Positions 41,766 to 52,179 of a DNA stretch of 64,000 bases are shown here, in pieces. Under the pieces are notes generated by a model, which worked only from the letters and a program-made list of their open reading frames with translations, had not been told where the DNA came from and did no database searches. The DNA is taken from positions 372,001-436,000 of the forward strand of contig NZ_JANUXV010000001.1 in assembly GCF_024814355.1 (NCBI RefSeq), in the 5' to 3' direction. A program made the translations under genes and the position numbers. This stretch comes from Gleimia sp. 6138-11-ORH1 (GTDB lineage: Bacteria; Actinomycetota; Actinomycetes; Actinomycetales; Actinomycetaceae). Every line of letters begins with the position of its first letter. Positions within the stretch are counted from its first letter, which is position 1.

Positions 41766-44684
41766 GTGGCAAAGTTGCGTGTTCACGAGCTTGCAAAAGA
41801 GCTCGGCATCACGAGTAAAGATTTGCTCGCGTTTTTAAAAGAAAATGGCGAATTCGTTAAATCGGCGTCATCTACTATCGAAGCCCCGGTTATCCGGATG
41901 GTACGCGAGAAAATAGAAGTTAAGGTAGCTGATAAACCAGCGCCAAAAACAACTAAAACGAAGGCTAAAGCAGCTGAAAAAGACGCGTCTAAAGAAAGCG
42001 CATCTAAAAAAACTGCTTCAACTTCAGAAGAATCCGTTACAAGTGCGGAAAAAACTGAGGGAGAAAAAGAAAAGCCCGCAGTAAAGAAGAAAGCAGCAGA
42101 AACCGCTAAGGCAACGGCTAAACCAAAACCAGGTGCTAAGGCTAAACCAGCCTCAAAAGTAGCGGCTTTAGAAAAAGAAGCTGAAAAAGCGGTGGCAGAA
42201 AAGCCAGCTGAAGAGGAAACTCCAGCTGCTAAAGAAAGCACTAAAACAGCTACTCCAAAACCAGCTGCCGAAACTTCCCGTCCGGCTGCGCCGCGCCCAG
42301 CTGCGCCCAGCGCCCCTCGACCTGGGAATAATCCTTACGCGCCTAGCCAAGGAATGCCTCGCCCCGGCGGAACCGGTGGTCCTCGTCCAGGGCCGCGTCC
42401 GGGACCTCGACCAGGTAATAATCCTTACGCGCCTAGCCAAGGAATGCCTCGCCCCGGCGGAACCGGAGAAGAAAAGCCTCGCGGCGGACGTCCCGGACAG
42501 GGACGTGGTGGAGCTAATGCAGCCGGTGGTGGCCGCGGTCGCGGTCCTCGCCCCGGAGGCGCTCCAGCTGATAAGACTCGCGCTCCTCGTTCAGGAACCG
42601 CAAGTGATAAGCCAGAAGCAACCACAAATGAACGTCGTTCACCAAACCGTGGTGCGCGTCCCGGCGCAGGCGGATTTGGTGGGGGAGCACCTGCCAATGC
42701 AGGTCCCGCAACGAGCGGTCCAGGCCCACGTGGTGGGCGCGGTAGTGGCCGTGGCGTAACCCAGGGTGCTTTTGGACGCGGCAGTGGCGGCGGTAAGAAA
42801 GCACGTAAGAATAAGAAGAATAAGCGGCAAGAATTCGAACAGCAAAATGCACCTGTTATCGGCGGGGTACAGATCCCACGCGGAAATGGTGCAACTGTGC
42901 GTATTCGCCAAGGTGCTTCTTTAGCTGACTTTGCTGAACGCATCGAGGTTAATCCAGCATCGTTGATTACCGTACTTTTCCACCTGGGAGAAATGGCCAC
43001 AGCCACCCAGTCTTTGGATGAAGACACCTTCGCGCTACTGGGTGAAGAACTGGGATACGACGTACAAATTGTCTCCCCAGAAGACGAGGATCGTGAACTG
43101 CTAGAATCCTTCGACATCGACCTCGAAGCCGAAGAACTTGGAGATGTAGACCACCTACAGGTACGCCCTCCAGTAGTTACCGTAATGGGTCACGTAGACC
43201 ACGGTAAAACTAAGTTGCTGGACGCGATTCGCTCCACCGACGTAGTCGATACCGAACACGGGGGAATCACCCAGCACATCGGTGCCTACCAGGTGCGCGT
43301 ACCTCACGATGGGGTAGACCGTTTGATTACTTTCATCGACACCCCTGGGCACGAAGCCTTCACTGCTATGCGTGCCCGTGGTGCGAAAGTCACTGACATC
43401 GCTATTTTGGTGGTGGCTGCAGATGACGGCGTCATGCCTCAGACCGTGGAAGCAATCAACCACGCCCAAGCTGCTGACGTGCCAATCGTAGTAGCAGTAA
43501 ACAAGGTTGATAAGCCAGAATCAAACCCCGGCAAGATCCGGGCACAACTAACCGAATACGGTCTGGTAGCTGAAGAATACGGCGGCGACACCATGTTCGT
43601 TGACGTGTCCGCAAAACAACGCCAGGGGATCGGCGATCTGCTGGAATCTGTTCTGCTGACTGCTGACGCGGAACTCGACCTGACGGCGAACCCGAAGGCT
43701 GAAGCTCGGGGCGTGGCAATTGAAGCTAATCTTGACCGAGGCCGTGGCTCTATGGCAACTATGCTGGTTCAGCGCGGTACTTTGCGAGTCGGAGATTCGA
43801 TTGTGGCAGGCGCATCTTACGGTCGCGTTCGCGCTATGTTCGATGAATGGGGCGAAAACGTAAGTGAAGCTGGACCTTCCCGTCCGGTGCAGGTACTGGG
43901 GCTTACTTCAGTGCCTCGTGCAGGTGACTCCTTCCTCGTGGCATCTGATGACCGTACTGCTCGTCAGATTGCTGATAAACGAGCTACTGCGGAACGCCAA
44001 GCACAGCTGGCACGCCGCCGTAAGCGCGTTTCCTTGGAAGACTTCGATAAGGTGCTTAAAGAAGGTAAGGTTGATACCCTCAACCTCATTCTTAAGGGCG
44101 ATGTTTCCGGGGCAGTGGAAGCTCTGGAAGACTCCTTGTTGAAGATCGATGTGGGTGAAGAAGTACAGCTGCGGATTATTCACCGCGGCGTGGGTGCAAT
44201 CACTCAAAACGACGTTAACCTGGCTACTGTCGATAATGCAGTTATTATCGGCTTCAACGTGCGGCCTACCGAGCAGATTGCTCGTTTCGCTGACGAAGAA
44301 GGCGTAGAAGTTAAGTACTACACGGTTATCTACTCTGCGATTGAAGAAGTTGAAGCAGCTATGAAGGGCATGCTGAAACCAATCTACGAAGAGGTACAGC
44401 TGGGTACTGCAGAAATCCGTCAGGTTTTCCGCTCTGGCAAGTTCGGCAACATTGCAGGTTGTATCATTCGCTCCGGCACGATTAAGCGTGGCACTAATGC
44501 TCGTTTGATTCGCGAGGGCGTTGTGTTACAGGAAAACTTGGAAATCAAGTCTTTGCGTCGTGAAAAGGACGATGTTACCGAAGTTCGTGAAGGCTACGAA
44601 TGTGGTATGACCCTTGGTTGGAAGGATATCGCCGAAGGCGACATCATCGAGACTTGGGAACTACGTGAGAAGGCTCGCGACTAA
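41766..44684 (+). CDS. infB: Translation initiation factor IF-2
   Basis: 972 aa. N-terminal IF2_N ([21 protein letters not shown]), a long low-complexity region of Ala/Lys/Glu then Gly/Pro/Arg (about 50-360), and the GTPase core with GHVDHGKT (about 474-481), DTPGHE and NKVDKPE. The Gly/Pro-rich region contains a duplicated 30-residue unit with [20 protein letters not shown] 41766 follows ACAGGAGAAAA. The 108-base gap to ylxR contains a GGTCC/GGACC stem (41726-41751), perhaps a leader element. Confidence 0.97.
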   Translation: MAKLRVHELAKELGITSKDLLAFLKENGEFVKSASSTIEAPVIRMVREKIEVKVADKPAPKTTKTKAKAAEKDASKESASKKTASTSEESVTSAEKTEGEKEKPAVKKKAAETAKATAKPKPGAKAKPASKVAALEKEAEKAVAEKPAEEETPAAKESTKTATPKPAAETSRPAAPRPAAPSAPRPGNNPYAPSQGMPRPGGTGGPRPGPRPGPRPGNNPYAPSQGMPRPGGTGEEKPRGGRPGQGRGGANAAGGGRGRGPRPGGAPADKTRAPRSGTASDKPEATTNERRSPNRGARPGAGGFGGGAPANAGPATSGPGPRGGRGSGRGVTQGAFGRGSGGGKKARKNKKNKRQEFEQQNAPVIGGVQIPRGNGATVRIRQGASLADFAERIEVNPASLITVLFHLGEMATATQSLDEDTFALLGEELGYDVQIVSPEDEDRELLESFDIDLEAEELGDVDHLQVRPPVVTVMGHVDHGKTKLLDAIRSTDVVDTEHGGITQHIGAYQVRVPHDGVDRLITFIDTPGHEAFTAMRARGAKVTDIAILVVAADDGVMPQTVEAINHAQAADVPIVVAVNKVDKPESNPGKIRAQLTEYGLVAEEYGGDTMFVDVSAKQRQGIGDLLESVLLTADAELDLTANPKAEARGVAIEANLDRGRGSMATMLVQRGTLRVGDSIVAGASYGRVRAMFDEWGENVSEAGPSRPVQVLGLTSVPRAGDSFLVASDDRTARQIADKRATAERQAQLARRRKRVSLEDFDKVLKEGKVDTLNLILKGDVSGAVEALEDSLLKIDVGEEVQLRIIHRGVGAITQNDVNLATVDNAVIIGFNVRPTEQIARFADEEGVEVKYYTVIYSAIEEVEAAMKGMLKPIYEEVQLGTAEIRQVFRSGKFGNIAGCIIRSGTIKRGTNARLIREGVVLQENLEIKSLRREKDDVTEVREGYECGMTLGWKDIAEGDIIETWELREKARD
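42327..42466 (+). repeat. 90-bp period direct repeat within infB
   Basis: Fifty identical bases at 42327-42376 and 42417-42466, encoding [16 protein letters not shown] in both. Flanking bases are also similar. Recombination between them would delete 30 residues in frame. Confidence 0.93.
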
Positions 44685-44700
44685 GCGGCTTTGATGTAAC

Positions 44701-44740
44701 GAGTGGGCACCTGGCTACCTTGGTAACCAGGTGCCCACTC
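44701..44740 (+). terminator. Hairpin after infB
   Basis: GAGTGGGCACCTGG (44701-44714) and its complement (44727-44740), with the inner TACC/GGTA extending the stem. No long T tract (ATTTCGG follows), so it could also be a processing or stabilising hairpin. Confidence 0.7.
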
Positions 44741-44775
44741 ATTTCGGTTCGTAAAGTACCTTCAAATCTGATTTA

Positions 44776-44864
44776 CGAGTCAGAACCTTGGTTCTGACTC
44801 GACTTTCACGCAAAACGCAGGTGTTTTTCACGTAAATACGAGTCTGAATCGCCCTTTCGACTCG
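44776..44864. promoter_or_regulatory. Two related inverted repeats upstream of rbfA
   Basis: First dyad: CGAGTCAGAACC (44776-44787), TT, and its exact complement (44790-44801). Second: CGAGTC (44839-44844), 14 bases, GACTCG (44859-44864). Both sit in the frame ACGAGTC...GACTCGACTTTC(A/G)CG with a 63-bp offset. They may be paired operator sites or RNA stems; no known regulator matches. Confidence 0.5.
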
Positions 44865-44944
44865 ACTTTCGCGAATAAGTATGAAAACAAGGTATTTTAG
44901 TAGGTAGATAGTTTACGGCCGTTAAGGCGAAGGAAGGAAATAAT

Positions 44945-45409
44945 ATGGCAGACCAAAATCGGCAAAGAAAAGTTGCTGACCGGATCCAAAAAACAGTGGC
45001 TCAGCTTTTAGAAGGCCGGATCAAAGATCCCCGCTTAGGTTTTGTCACCATCACAGATGTGAACGTGACTGGAGACTTACAGCATGCAACTATCTTCTAC
45101 ACGGTTTACGGTAAAGCCTCTGACGCAGAACGCAGTGCCAAGGCACTCAACTCAGCTAAGGGGATGATTCGTTCTGAAATTGGAAAAGCATTAGGAATAC
45201 GCCTAACTCCGTCAATCGAATTTGTAGCTGACGCTCTACCACAATCTGCAGCTCGTTTAGAAGACGCTTTAGCTCGCGCTCAAGCTACAGATCAAAAAGT
45301 TGCCGCATTAGCTGAAAAAGCACAGTACGCAGGAGATGCTGATCCATATAAGCATGAAGTATCGGTAGAAACTTCAGAAGAAACTTCAGCAGAAACTGAG
45401 ACTGAGTGA
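44945..45409 (+). CDS. rbfA: Ribosome-binding factor A
   Basis: 154 aa. KH-like 30S maturation factor: [30 protein letters not shown], then TIFYTVYG and [25 protein letters not shown]. The C-terminal tail is acidic with repeated ETSEETSAE units, not part of the fold. It has its own upstream region of 260 bases after infB, and it overlaps truB by four bases. Confidence 0.95.
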   Translation: MADQNRQRKVADRIQKTVAQLLEGRIKDPRLGFVTITDVNVTGDLQHATIFYTVYGKASDAERSAKALNSAKGMIRSEIGKALGIRLTPSIEFVADALPQSAARLEDALARAQATDQKVAALAEKAQYAGDADPYKHEVSVETSEETSAETETE

Positions 45410-46464
45410 CTAAAAAAGAAACACCACAGGTAATAGAAACTGAAGGTGCGGCAACAGCACGCCCTCGTAAACAGCATGCTGCGCACCGACAGCTAGATGT
45501 ACCACGAGCACAGGAAACCGCTGCAGATGGACTATTGATAATCGATAAACCAGCAGGGGTGACTAGCCACGATGTAGTTTCCTGCACCCGTCGTTTAGCT
45601 GCCACCCGGAAAGTAGGCCACGCGGGCACTCTAGACCCGATGGCCACCGGAATGCTGATAGTGGGAGTAGGGAAAGCCACCCGCCTGCTGCACTACATAA
45701 CCGGAGCAGATAAAGGCTACTTCGCAAGAATCAGCCTGGGCATATCTACTGATACAGATGATGCAGACGGGGAAATCATAGCCATCAACTCTATTCCCTC
45801 GGCACGAGAAACTACTTTAACTGGAGAAATCGACGCGCAATTAGGGTACTTTAGGGGCGATATTATGCAGCGCCCCACCACTGTATCGGCAATCAAAGTT
45901 GGCGGAAAACGAGCCCACGCTCTCCATCGCGCCGGAGAAAGCGTTGAATTGGCAGCCAGGCCTGTGACTGTCTCAGTTTTTGAACGTCTCAGTGAAGTAG
46001 AGTTCACTCGTATTGAAACTGAAGGGGAGACAATCACCGTAGCTGAATTTGACGTGCGAGTGGAATGTTCGTCAGGAACCTACGTGCGAGCCTTGGCTCG
46101 GGATCTAGGTGCTGCCTTAGGCTTAGGCGGTTGCTTGACGGAGCTACGCCGCTTTCGGATTGGAAACTGGAAACCTCAGCAAATGCAGACGATTGAAGAG
46201 CTGGGTAAGCAGGTTACCGAATCTGGTAAAGTGCAAGTTTTACCATTAACTGAAGCCTGCCTAAACGCCTACGATAGCTTGGAACTAACTGAAGCTGAAG
46301 CCATTTCCCTCTGTAATGGAAATACCACTCAGTTAAAGGTGACTAATCAGAAAACTGAGATTGTGGCAGCGCTTTATCAAGGACAGGTACGTGCCCTAAT
46401 CCAAAAACAGGACAGTGGTTTCAAACCGCTGGTTGTTTTTGAAACGCAGATGCCGAAAACGTAA
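45406..46464 (+). CDS. truB: tRNA pseudouridine(55) synthase TruB
   Basis: 352 aa. Catalytic [14 protein letters not shown], preceded by [22 protein letters not shown], then [23 protein letters not shown] and [19 protein letters not shown]. It modifies U55 in the T-loop. GTG 45406 overlaps the rbfA stop (GTGA). The N-terminus is extended by about 40 residues; the C-terminal PUA-like tail is present. Confidence 0.96.
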   Translation: MTKKETPQVIETEGAATARPRKQHAAHRQLDVPRAQETAADGLLIIDKPAGVTSHDVVSCTRRLAATRKVGHAGTLDPMATGMLIVGVGKATRLLHYITGADKGYFARISLGISTDTDDADGEIIAINSIPSARETTLTGEIDAQLGYFRGDIMQRPTTVSAIKVGGKRAHALHRAGESVELAARPVTVSVFERLSEVEFTRIETEGETITVAEFDVRVECSSGTYVRALARDLGAALGLGGCLTELRRFRIGNWKPQQMQTIEELGKQVTESGKVQVLPLTEACLNAYDSLELTEAEAISLCNGNTTQLKVTNQKTEIVAALYQGQVRALIQKQDSGFKPLVVFETQMPKT

Positions 46465-46543
46465 AAGAACGCTTAGATTGGCACAAGCAAATACTTAGAG
46501 GCAAAATAGTTAAGGACTTTATCCGGTAACGGAAGGAAAAATC

Positions 46544-46912
46544 ATGAGTGAAGCTCGCCTTAACCTGGGATTAAGAGATGTTAATGCGCCCGGGAAGAAA
46601 CCTGGAAGTGGCTGTGGCTGTGGACGACACGCAAAAGTGGCAACTGAAGAAACCAGTGTCACCGGGGCATCTCTACCTACCGTAGGAGAACACGGTGGAT
46701 GCGGCTGTGGCAAGAAACGGCAGCAGGCGGAAGCTTCTCAGCTAGCTGATAACACGCGAGCCAAAGCAGCGGCAGAGGCTCTCCAGATTGCTCAGCAACT
46801 AGGAGTTGATTTGGCTGAAATCGCCATAAAAAGTGGGGTTATTGAACAGGGCTTAGCCGATGGATTAAACGTTGTCCAAAATCCGGCGCGAGCAACAGAT
46901 CTGGACGACTAA
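46544..46912 (+). CDS. Small protein with two GCGCG motifs, unknown function
   Basis: 122 aa. Two cysteine-glycine clusters, SGCGCGRH (about residues 22-29) and GGCGCGKK (about 51-58), give four Cys spaced like a small metal or iron-sulphur site. The second half is helical (AAAEALQIAQQLGVDLAEIAIKSGVIEQGL). No signal peptide. ATG follows GGAAGGAAAA. The stop overlaps the ribF start (TAATG), so it is coupled to ribF. I do not recognise a family. It could be a metal-binding or redox accessory protein. Confidence 0.72.
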   Translation: MSEARLNLGLRDVNAPGKKPGSGCGCGRHAKVATEETSVTGASLPTVGEHGGCGCGKKRQQAEASQLADNTRAKAAAEALQIAQQLGVDLAEIAIKSGVIEQGLADGLNVVQNPARATDLDD

Positions 46913-47895
46913 TGCAGATTTGGCGTGGTCTGGGTGAGATTCCCGAGCACCTTCCCACAGTTGTAACGATTGGGAATTTCGACGGAGTACATAAAGGACA
47001 TCAAGAAGTAATTTCTCGTTGTGTGGCTTTAGCGACGCGCTTAGAAGCAACCTCTGTGGCGATTACTTTCGACCCGCACCCACTTTTGGTACACCGGCCA
47101 GATGCAGATTTTCGGCTAATTACGCCCTTAGAACAGCGTTTAGACACGCTTGCGGAAACAGATTTAGATGCTACAGCGGTATTAGCCTACGTGGAATCCC
47201 TTTACACGCTTACCGCGGAAGAATTCATTACTCAGGTGCTGCTGGAAAAGTTCCACATTCGCGGGATAGTAGTTGGCGAGGACGCTCGATTCGGCGCAAA
47301 TAATAGTGGGAATGTAAATACGCTAGAGGCCTTTGGAAAAAAATACGGTTTCGCTGTTGAAGTAGTTAAAGATAAAGTGGGGCAGACTGGGCGACGCTTG
47401 TCTTCCAGTTGGGCGCGTGAGCTTTTGAGTCTGGGGAATGTGTCTGCGGCCGCGGAAGTATTAGGGCACCCACATTTTATTGAAGGGATCGTGCAGCACG
47501 GTTTTAAACGGGGCAGAGAACTTGGTTTTCCCACAGCTAACTTAGATGAAACTAGTGCTGGTATTATCCCCGCCGATGGTGTTTATGCTGGTTGGGTTAG
47601 GCTTGCTGAAACTTCTGATGAACGTTTGCCAGCGGCAATCTCTGTGGGGACTAACCCGCAGTTTTCTGGAAAGACACGCACCATTGAGGCTCATGTTTTA
47701 GGTAGAGCTGATTTAGATCTTTATGGGCAGGCTGTTGTGGTTGAGTTCATCGACCGTTTACGGGGGATGAAGAAGTTTGATTCTTTAGAAGGTCTTTTAG
47801 AACAAATGGATAATGATTTGCTTGCAGCAGCAAATATATTAGGAGTTGAGCCAGCCACGCGGGTAGAACCAACTGCAGTTACCGCAGGCTTGTGA
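46912..47895 (+). CDS. ribF: Bifunctional riboflavin kinase/FAD synthetase
   Basis: 327 aa. N-terminal nucleotidyltransferase with TIGNFDGVHKGHQEVISR and GEDARFGANNSGN, then the kinase domain with HGFKRGRELGFPTANL, DGVYAGWVRL and VEFIDRLRGMKKFDSLEGLLEQM. It makes FMN and FAD. It starts one base into the stop of the GCGCG protein gene. The start to rpsO contains 220 bases of leader. Confidence 0.96.
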   Translation: MQIWRGLGEIPEHLPTVVTIGNFDGVHKGHQEVISRCVALATRLEATSVAITFDPHPLLVHRPDADFRLITPLEQRLDTLAETDLDATAVLAYVESLYTLTAEEFITQVLLEKFHIRGIVVGEDARFGANNSGNVNTLEAFGKKYGFAVEVVKDKVGQTGRRLSSSWARELLSLGNVSAAAEVLGHPHFIEGIVQHGFKRGRELGFPTANLDETSAGIIPADGVYAGWVRLAETSDERLPAAISVGTNPQFSGKTRTIEAHVLGRADLDLYGQAVVVEFIDRLRGMKKFDSLEGLLEQMDNDLLAAANILGVEPATRVEPTAVTAGL

Positions 47896-48048
47896 AATAA
47901 GTTCCTTGTAAAAGCACTCTTATTTCAGTTGGGTAAACAAAATAGAAATTTTAGGTGGTAGATCTCACCTGAAAATAATGGTTGGTTTAGCGCCCTCGGG
48001 AAAAAAGCGACTTTTCCCATGTTAAACTAGAAGTTGCCGTATATCGGC

Positions 48049-48092
48049 CACGGAAATGTGAAGCCCAAGAGAACCAGCCTTGGCGCTCCGTG
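48049..48092 (+). promoter_or_regulatory. Structured rpsO leader
   Basis: CACGGA (48049-48054) pairs with TCCGTG (48087-48092), enclosing CCAAG (48065-48069)/CTTGG (48079-48083). TAAACT at 48023-48028 is a likely -10. Such a nested stem close to the ribosome site is the layout expected of S15 autoregulation; the binding has not been shown here. Confidence 0.5.
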
Positions 48093-48115
48093 CAACGAGT
48101 AGAAGGAGATCCGTA

Positions 48116-48385
48116 ATGGCTCTTGCAAAAGAAGTTAAAGAACAGATCATTAAAGAGTACGCAACTCACGAGGGCGACACCGGGTCCCCAGAAGTGCAGA
48201 TCGCACTGCTCACTCAGCGCATTAAGGACTTGACTGAGCACTTCAAGATGCACAAGCACGACCACCACTCACGTCGTGGTTTGATGCTGCTGGTAGGTCG
48301 TCGTCGCCGTCTGCTGGGTTACCTAGCTGACATTGACATCGAACGTTACCGTTCCTTGATTGCTCGCTTGGGCTTGCGTCGATAA
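48116..48385 (+). CDS. rpsO: 30S ribosomal protein S15
   Basis: 89 aa starting [32 protein letters not shown], with [32 protein letters not shown]. It binds the central domain of 16S rRNA. ATG 48116 follows GAAGGAGA; a longer frame upstream is not needed. Usual partner of pnp. Confidence 0.98.
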   Translation: MALAKEVKEQIIKEYATHEGDTGSPEVQIALLTQRIKDLTEHFKMHKHDHHSRRGLMLLVGRRRRLLGYLADIDIERYRSLIARLGLRR

Positions 48386-48393
48386 TCTTTTAG

Positions 48394-48427
48394 AGTGGCT
48401 CGGCTCCATTATCGGAGTCGAGCCACT
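48394..48427 (+). terminator. Hairpin between rpsO and pnp
   Basis: AGTGGCTCGGCTCC (48394-48407) with GGAGTCGAGCCACT (48414-48427), one G-U pair. Weak T tract, so partial termination or an RNase III-type processing stem are both possible. Confidence 0.7.
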
Positions 48428-48568
48428 TCTACGTATAACCGAAAAAACCGACACAGGAGGCGCTTCCCGCGGTCCTCGGTAGTGGCTTACGGAGTGAGAA
48501 GAATATCCGTGAGTCTCAATCGAAGGCCGGTGCGCCCAGTGTCCCTCACAGAAATGGAGACCTCCCAT

Positions 48569-50938
48569 ATGATGGAAGGCGATGACATCACCGCAGCAGA
48601 GACCGTTATTGATAACGGTAAATTCGGAAAGCGTGTGATTCGCTTTGAAACCGGACGCTTGGCTCGCCAAGCAGCAGGTTCCGCAATGGCATACCTAGAT
48701 GACGAAACCGCCATCTTATCTGCCACCACCGTTGGTAAACACCCGAAGGATCAATTCGATTTCTTCCCACTCACCGTAGACGTTGAAGAACGTCAGTACG
48801 CAGCTGGTAAGATCCCAGGTTCTTTCTTCCGCCGTGAAGGCCGTCCCACCACAGAAGCTGTGTTGGCTTGCCGTCTCATGGACCGTCCACTGCGCCCCGC
48901 ATTCGTAAAGGGGCTACGTAACGAAGTTCAGGTTGTTGGCACCATCATGGCGATCCACCCAGATGACGCATACGATGTGCTGGCAATCAACGCTGCCTCC
49001 ATGTCCACCCAAATCGCCGGCCTGCCATTTTCTGGCCCCATCGGCGGTACTCGTCTGGCACTAATCGACGGACAGTGGGTTGCTTTCCCACGCTACTCGG
49101 AAATGGAACGCTCCACTTTCAACATTGTAGTAGCCGGTCGCGTAGTAGGCGACGACGTGGCAATCATGATGGTTGAAGCTGGTGGCGGCGACGATATGGT
49201 AGATCTGATGGCTGCCGGTGGCACTGTTCCTACCGAGGACGTAGTTGCAGACGGTTTGGAAGCTGCTAAACCAATCATTCGTCAGCTTTGTGAAGCACAG
49301 CTGGAAGTAGCTAAGCACGCTGCTAAAGAAACCGCTGATTTCCCACTTTACTTCGACTACACTGACGAACAGTACGCCGCAGTTGAAAAGGCAGTGACCG
49401 CTGACCTATCTGAAGCGATTACGATTGCTGCGAAACTTCCTCGTGAGGACCGCATCGACGAAATTCAAACTGCGATGCTTGAAACCCTGGCTGAAGAATT
49501 CCCAGAGCAAGAAAAAGATCTTAAAGCAGCTTTCCGCTCTATTGAAAAGTCTCTGATCCGTAACCGGGTTCTACGTGACGGTGTACGTATCGATGGACGT
49601 AAGCCCACCGATATTCGTTCCCTTTCCGCAGAAGTTGAAGTACTTCCACGCGTACACGGTTCCGCATTATTCCAACGCGGCGAAACCCAGATTCTGGGTG
49701 TAACCACTTTGAACATGCTCAAGATGGAACAGCAGCTGGACAACCTTTCACCAGTAACTGCAAAACGTTACATGCACCAGTACAACTTCCCACCATTTTC
49801 CACCGGTGAAACCGGTCGCGTGGGAACTCCGAAACGCCGCGAAATCGGACACGGCGCTTTAGCAGAACGAGCACTGGTACCGGTTATTCCAGCACGCGAA
49901 GATTTCCCTTACGCGATCCGTCAGGTATCTGAAGCACTGGGGTCAAACGGTTCTACCTCTATGGGTTCAGTCTGTGCTTCCACCCTTTCTCTGCTTCAGG
50001 CAGGTGTGCCATTGCGCGCCCCAGTTGCAGGTATCGCAATGGGGCTCATGACCGGTGAAGTTGATGGCGTAGAAAAGTCCGTTACCCTAACTGACATTTT
50101 GGGTATCGAGGACGGTTTCGGCGACATGGACTTTAAGGTAGCTGGTACTCGCGAATACATTACCGCACTGCAGTTAGACACTAAGCTAGACGGAATTGAT
50201 TCAGAAGTACTCGCTGGCGCCTTAGCACAGGCTCGGGACGCACGTTTTGCGATCCTGGACTTGATTAACCAAGCTATTTCTGAACCTGATGAAATGTCGA
50301 AGCATGCTCCGCGTATCATCACCGTACAGATTCCGGTAGAAAAGATCGGTGAAGTCATTGGACCTAAGGGTAAGATGATCAACCAGATTCAAGAAGATAC
50401 CGGCGCAGACCTAACTATTGAAGATGACGGCACCGTTTACATTGGCGCTGACAACGGAGAAGCAGCTGAAGCTGCCCGCACTATGGTTAATGCAATCGCT
50501 AACCCACAGCTACCTGAGGTAGGTGAACGCTACGTAGGTACCGTTGTAAAGACCACTAACTTCGGAGCTTTCATCTCATTAACTCCCGGAAAAGACGGTT
50601 TATTGCACATCAGCCAGGTACGTCGCCTGGTAGGTGGCAAACGCATTGAATCTGTTGAAGATATCCTGGGTGTAGGTCAGCAGGTTGAAGTTGAAATCGG
50701 TGAAATCGATGCTCGTGGCAAACTCAGCCTAAATGCAGTTCTTACCGAAGAACAGTTAGCTGCTGAAGCTGCTGCCGCTGAAGAAAATGGTTCTAACGGA
50801 GATAGCGAAGACGGCGAAGCTCGTACACGCCGCCCTCGCCGCGACCGGAATGGACGCGACCGTGGTGAACGTTTTGACCGTTCCCGCCGCCAGCGTACTC
50901 GTTCTCGCCGCACCGCTGAAGAAGAAACTGGCGAGTAA
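48569..50938 (+). CDS. pnp: Polyribonucleotide nucleotidyltransferase
   Basis: 789 aa. Two RNase PH cores ([26 protein letters not shown] and RETQIL... [26 protein letters not shown]), KH domain [25 protein letters not shown] and S1 domain [26 protein letters not shown]. 3'-5' phosphorolytic RNase. ATG 48569 (then 48572) is chosen because actinobacterial PNPases begin MEG-x-I and GGAGA is eight bases upstream; the frame is open to 48395, with another ATG at 48554. C-terminal Arg/Asp-rich tail. Ends at a 20-bp terminator. Confidence 0.96.
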   Translation: MMEGDDITAAETVIDNGKFGKRVIRFETGRLARQAAGSAMAYLDDETAILSATTVGKHPKDQFDFFPLTVDVEERQYAAGKIPGSFFRREGRPTTEAVLACRLMDRPLRPAFVKGLRNEVQVVGTIMAIHPDDAYDVLAINAASMSTQIAGLPFSGPIGGTRLALIDGQWVAFPRYSEMERSTFNIVVAGRVVGDDVAIMMVEAGGGDDMVDLMAAGGTVPTEDVVADGLEAAKPIIRQLCEAQLEVAKHAAKETADFPLYFDYTDEQYAAVEKAVTADLSEAITIAAKLPREDRIDEIQTAMLETLAEEFPEQEKDLKAAFRSIEKSLIRNRVLRDGVRIDGRKPTDIRSLSAEVEVLPRVHGSALFQRGETQILGVTTLNMLKMEQQLDNLSPVTAKRYMHQYNFPPFSTGETGRVGTPKRREIGHGALAERALVPVIPAREDFPYAIRQVSEALGSNGSTSMGSVCASTLSLLQAGVPLRAPVAGIAMGLMTGEVDGVEKSVTLTDILGIEDGFGDMDFKVAGTREYITALQLDTKLDGIDSEVLAGALAQARDARFAILDLINQAISEPDEMSKHAPRIITVQIPVEKIGEVIGPKGKMINQIQEDTGADLTIEDDGTVYIGADNGEAAEAARTMVNAIANPQLPEVGERYVGTVVKTTNFGAFISLTPGKDGLLHISQVRRLVGGKRIESVEDILGVGQQVEVEIGEIDARGKLSLNAVLTEEQLAAEAAAAEENGSNGDSEDGEARTRRPRRDRNGRDRGERFDRSRRQRTRSRRTAEEETGE

Positions 50939-50972
50939 TCAATAGCAGTCAGCATTGCTTTGAAAACTAAAT

Positions 50973-51016
50973 AATTGGTTGTGGGCGGAACCGGCTGGTT
51001 CCGCCCACAACCAATT
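50973..51016 (+). terminator. Terminator after pnp
   Basis: Perfect 20-bp arms (50973-50992 and 50997-51016) with a four-base loop GGCT. Lacks a strong T tract but very stable. Confidence 0.85.
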
Positions 51017-51188
51017 AAGTGACCTAAAGTGAAACTATTGCTTGGTATAGAAAACAAAATTAACTGCTTTGATCTTAACGCTAGCGTGCTTTTTAGGGGC
51101 AGTGGCAAGTGGCCTGCTTTTAACTGTAGCTATTAGAGAATTTACTTTTACTAAAGCTACGGCAAAATCTACACGTAAGGAATAAAAA

Positions 51189-52013
51189 TTGAAAAAAGCG
51201 ATCATAACCAGTTTGCTGTTAGCTCTGTCCTTTTCAATCGGAGGATGCTATTCTAACAGCGCAGAAGAGCCTGATTTATACGCTGAATACGCCGTTAAAA
51301 ATGGAGAGATCGTTTTAGGGCAGGGGCTGGAAAACGACGGTAGCGTCCATGGAGACGATAAAATTATATGGAATAAAATTAATCGTATAATCCCCAAACA
51401 GTATCTGCAGATGGTTAGCAAATATAAAGTGGAAACCGATGGGTTAGACGGTGTTTTAGCGTCAGTGAATTTGAACGAAGATAATAAAACTTGGACGATT
51501 TCCATCGACCTTGACGACACCTTAGATGAAAATAAAGAATTTAAAGGTACAAGTACGTTGACAGTGATTCATGAAATGGCGCATATTGTTGCTCTGAACA
51601 ATAGCCAAACCATTGAAACCACTGGTAACGCGGAACTATACGCCGTAGATGAAGGCACTTTACGAAAAGATGCTTACCTGAGCGTGTTTTATGACAAGTT
51701 TTGGAAAAATCAACCGGTAGAGACAATGCAAGACGGCGCAGTAATGCCTAATCAGATTGATAAGAAAAAAGGGCTCTATAACGAAAATCCAGATGCCTTT
51801 ATTACTGAATATGCTGCGTCAGATCCGGTAGAAGACTTTGCTGAATCCTTTGCCTATTTCGTGATTTTAGAAAAACCGACAGATAATCGCCTGCAATCAC
51901 AAAAACTATCGTTTTTCTACGACTACCCCGAATTTGTGCAAATCCGAAACGACGTTAGAGCAAAGATCGATCTTCATAAAGTCATCAAAGACAGCAAAGC
52001 TGAGAGGCAATAA
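51189..52013 (+). CDS. Lipoprotein with zinc-metallopeptidase motif
   Basis: 274 aa. Lipobox SIGGC (Cys20). The HExxH site is in TVIHEMAHIVAL (about residues 125-136), and further on YAASDPVEDFAESFAYFVILEKP places an EDFAE motif, where the third ligand Glu of gluzincin-like families sits. That arrangement recalls putative zinc metallopeptidases related to the anthrax lethal-factor-like fold; the family is not certain. TTG 51189 follows AAGGA at seven bases. Base composition looks AT-richer than the flanking genes, and it separates pnp from the M16 peptidase, which are usually adjacent, so it may be acquired. It would act outside the membrane; the target is unknown. Confidence 0.7.
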   Translation: MKKAIITSLLLALSFSIGGCYSNSAEEPDLYAEYAVKNGEIVLGQGLENDGSVHGDDKIIWNKINRIIPKQYLQMVSKYKVETDGLDGVLASVNLNEDNKTWTISIDLDDTLDENKEFKGTSTLTVIHEMAHIVALNNSQTIETTGNAELYAVDEGTLRKDAYLSVFYDKFWKNQPVETMQDGAVMPNQIDKKKGLYNENPDAFITEYAASDPVEDFAESFAYFVILEKPTDNRLQSQKLSFFYDYPEFVQIRNDVRAKIDLHKVIKDSKAERQ

Positions 52014-52125
52014 GCTATCAACAGCCATTCATAATGCAAGATTCACAATCGAATATTTACAAACAGCTGGAACTGTCCAGGCTGAAGTATAGAAACCGGT
52101 TTGAAAGTAGCACTACCGGCTTATT

Positions 52126-52154
52126 CCTATCCTGCGGGCAAGATAGGCTATTTT
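52126..52154 (+). terminator. Probable terminator after metallopeptidase gene
   Basis: CCTATC (52126-52131), inner TGC/GCA, GATAGG (52142-52147), then CTATTTTG. It separates the lipoprotein gene from the M16 gene. Confidence 0.6.
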
Positions 52155-52179
52155 GATTAAAACAAAGTAAACTTACTTA

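Noticed and set aside
42425-43117. Long minus-strand open frame opposite infB
   Set aside because: It arises from the Gly/Pro/Arg-rich composition of infB; the antisense product is low-complexity Pro-rich with no motif.
48395-48568. N-terminal extension of PNPase from 48395
   Set aside because: The added residues are basic and unlike PNPase, the region covers the rpsO hairpin, and a good ribosome site precedes ATG 48569.
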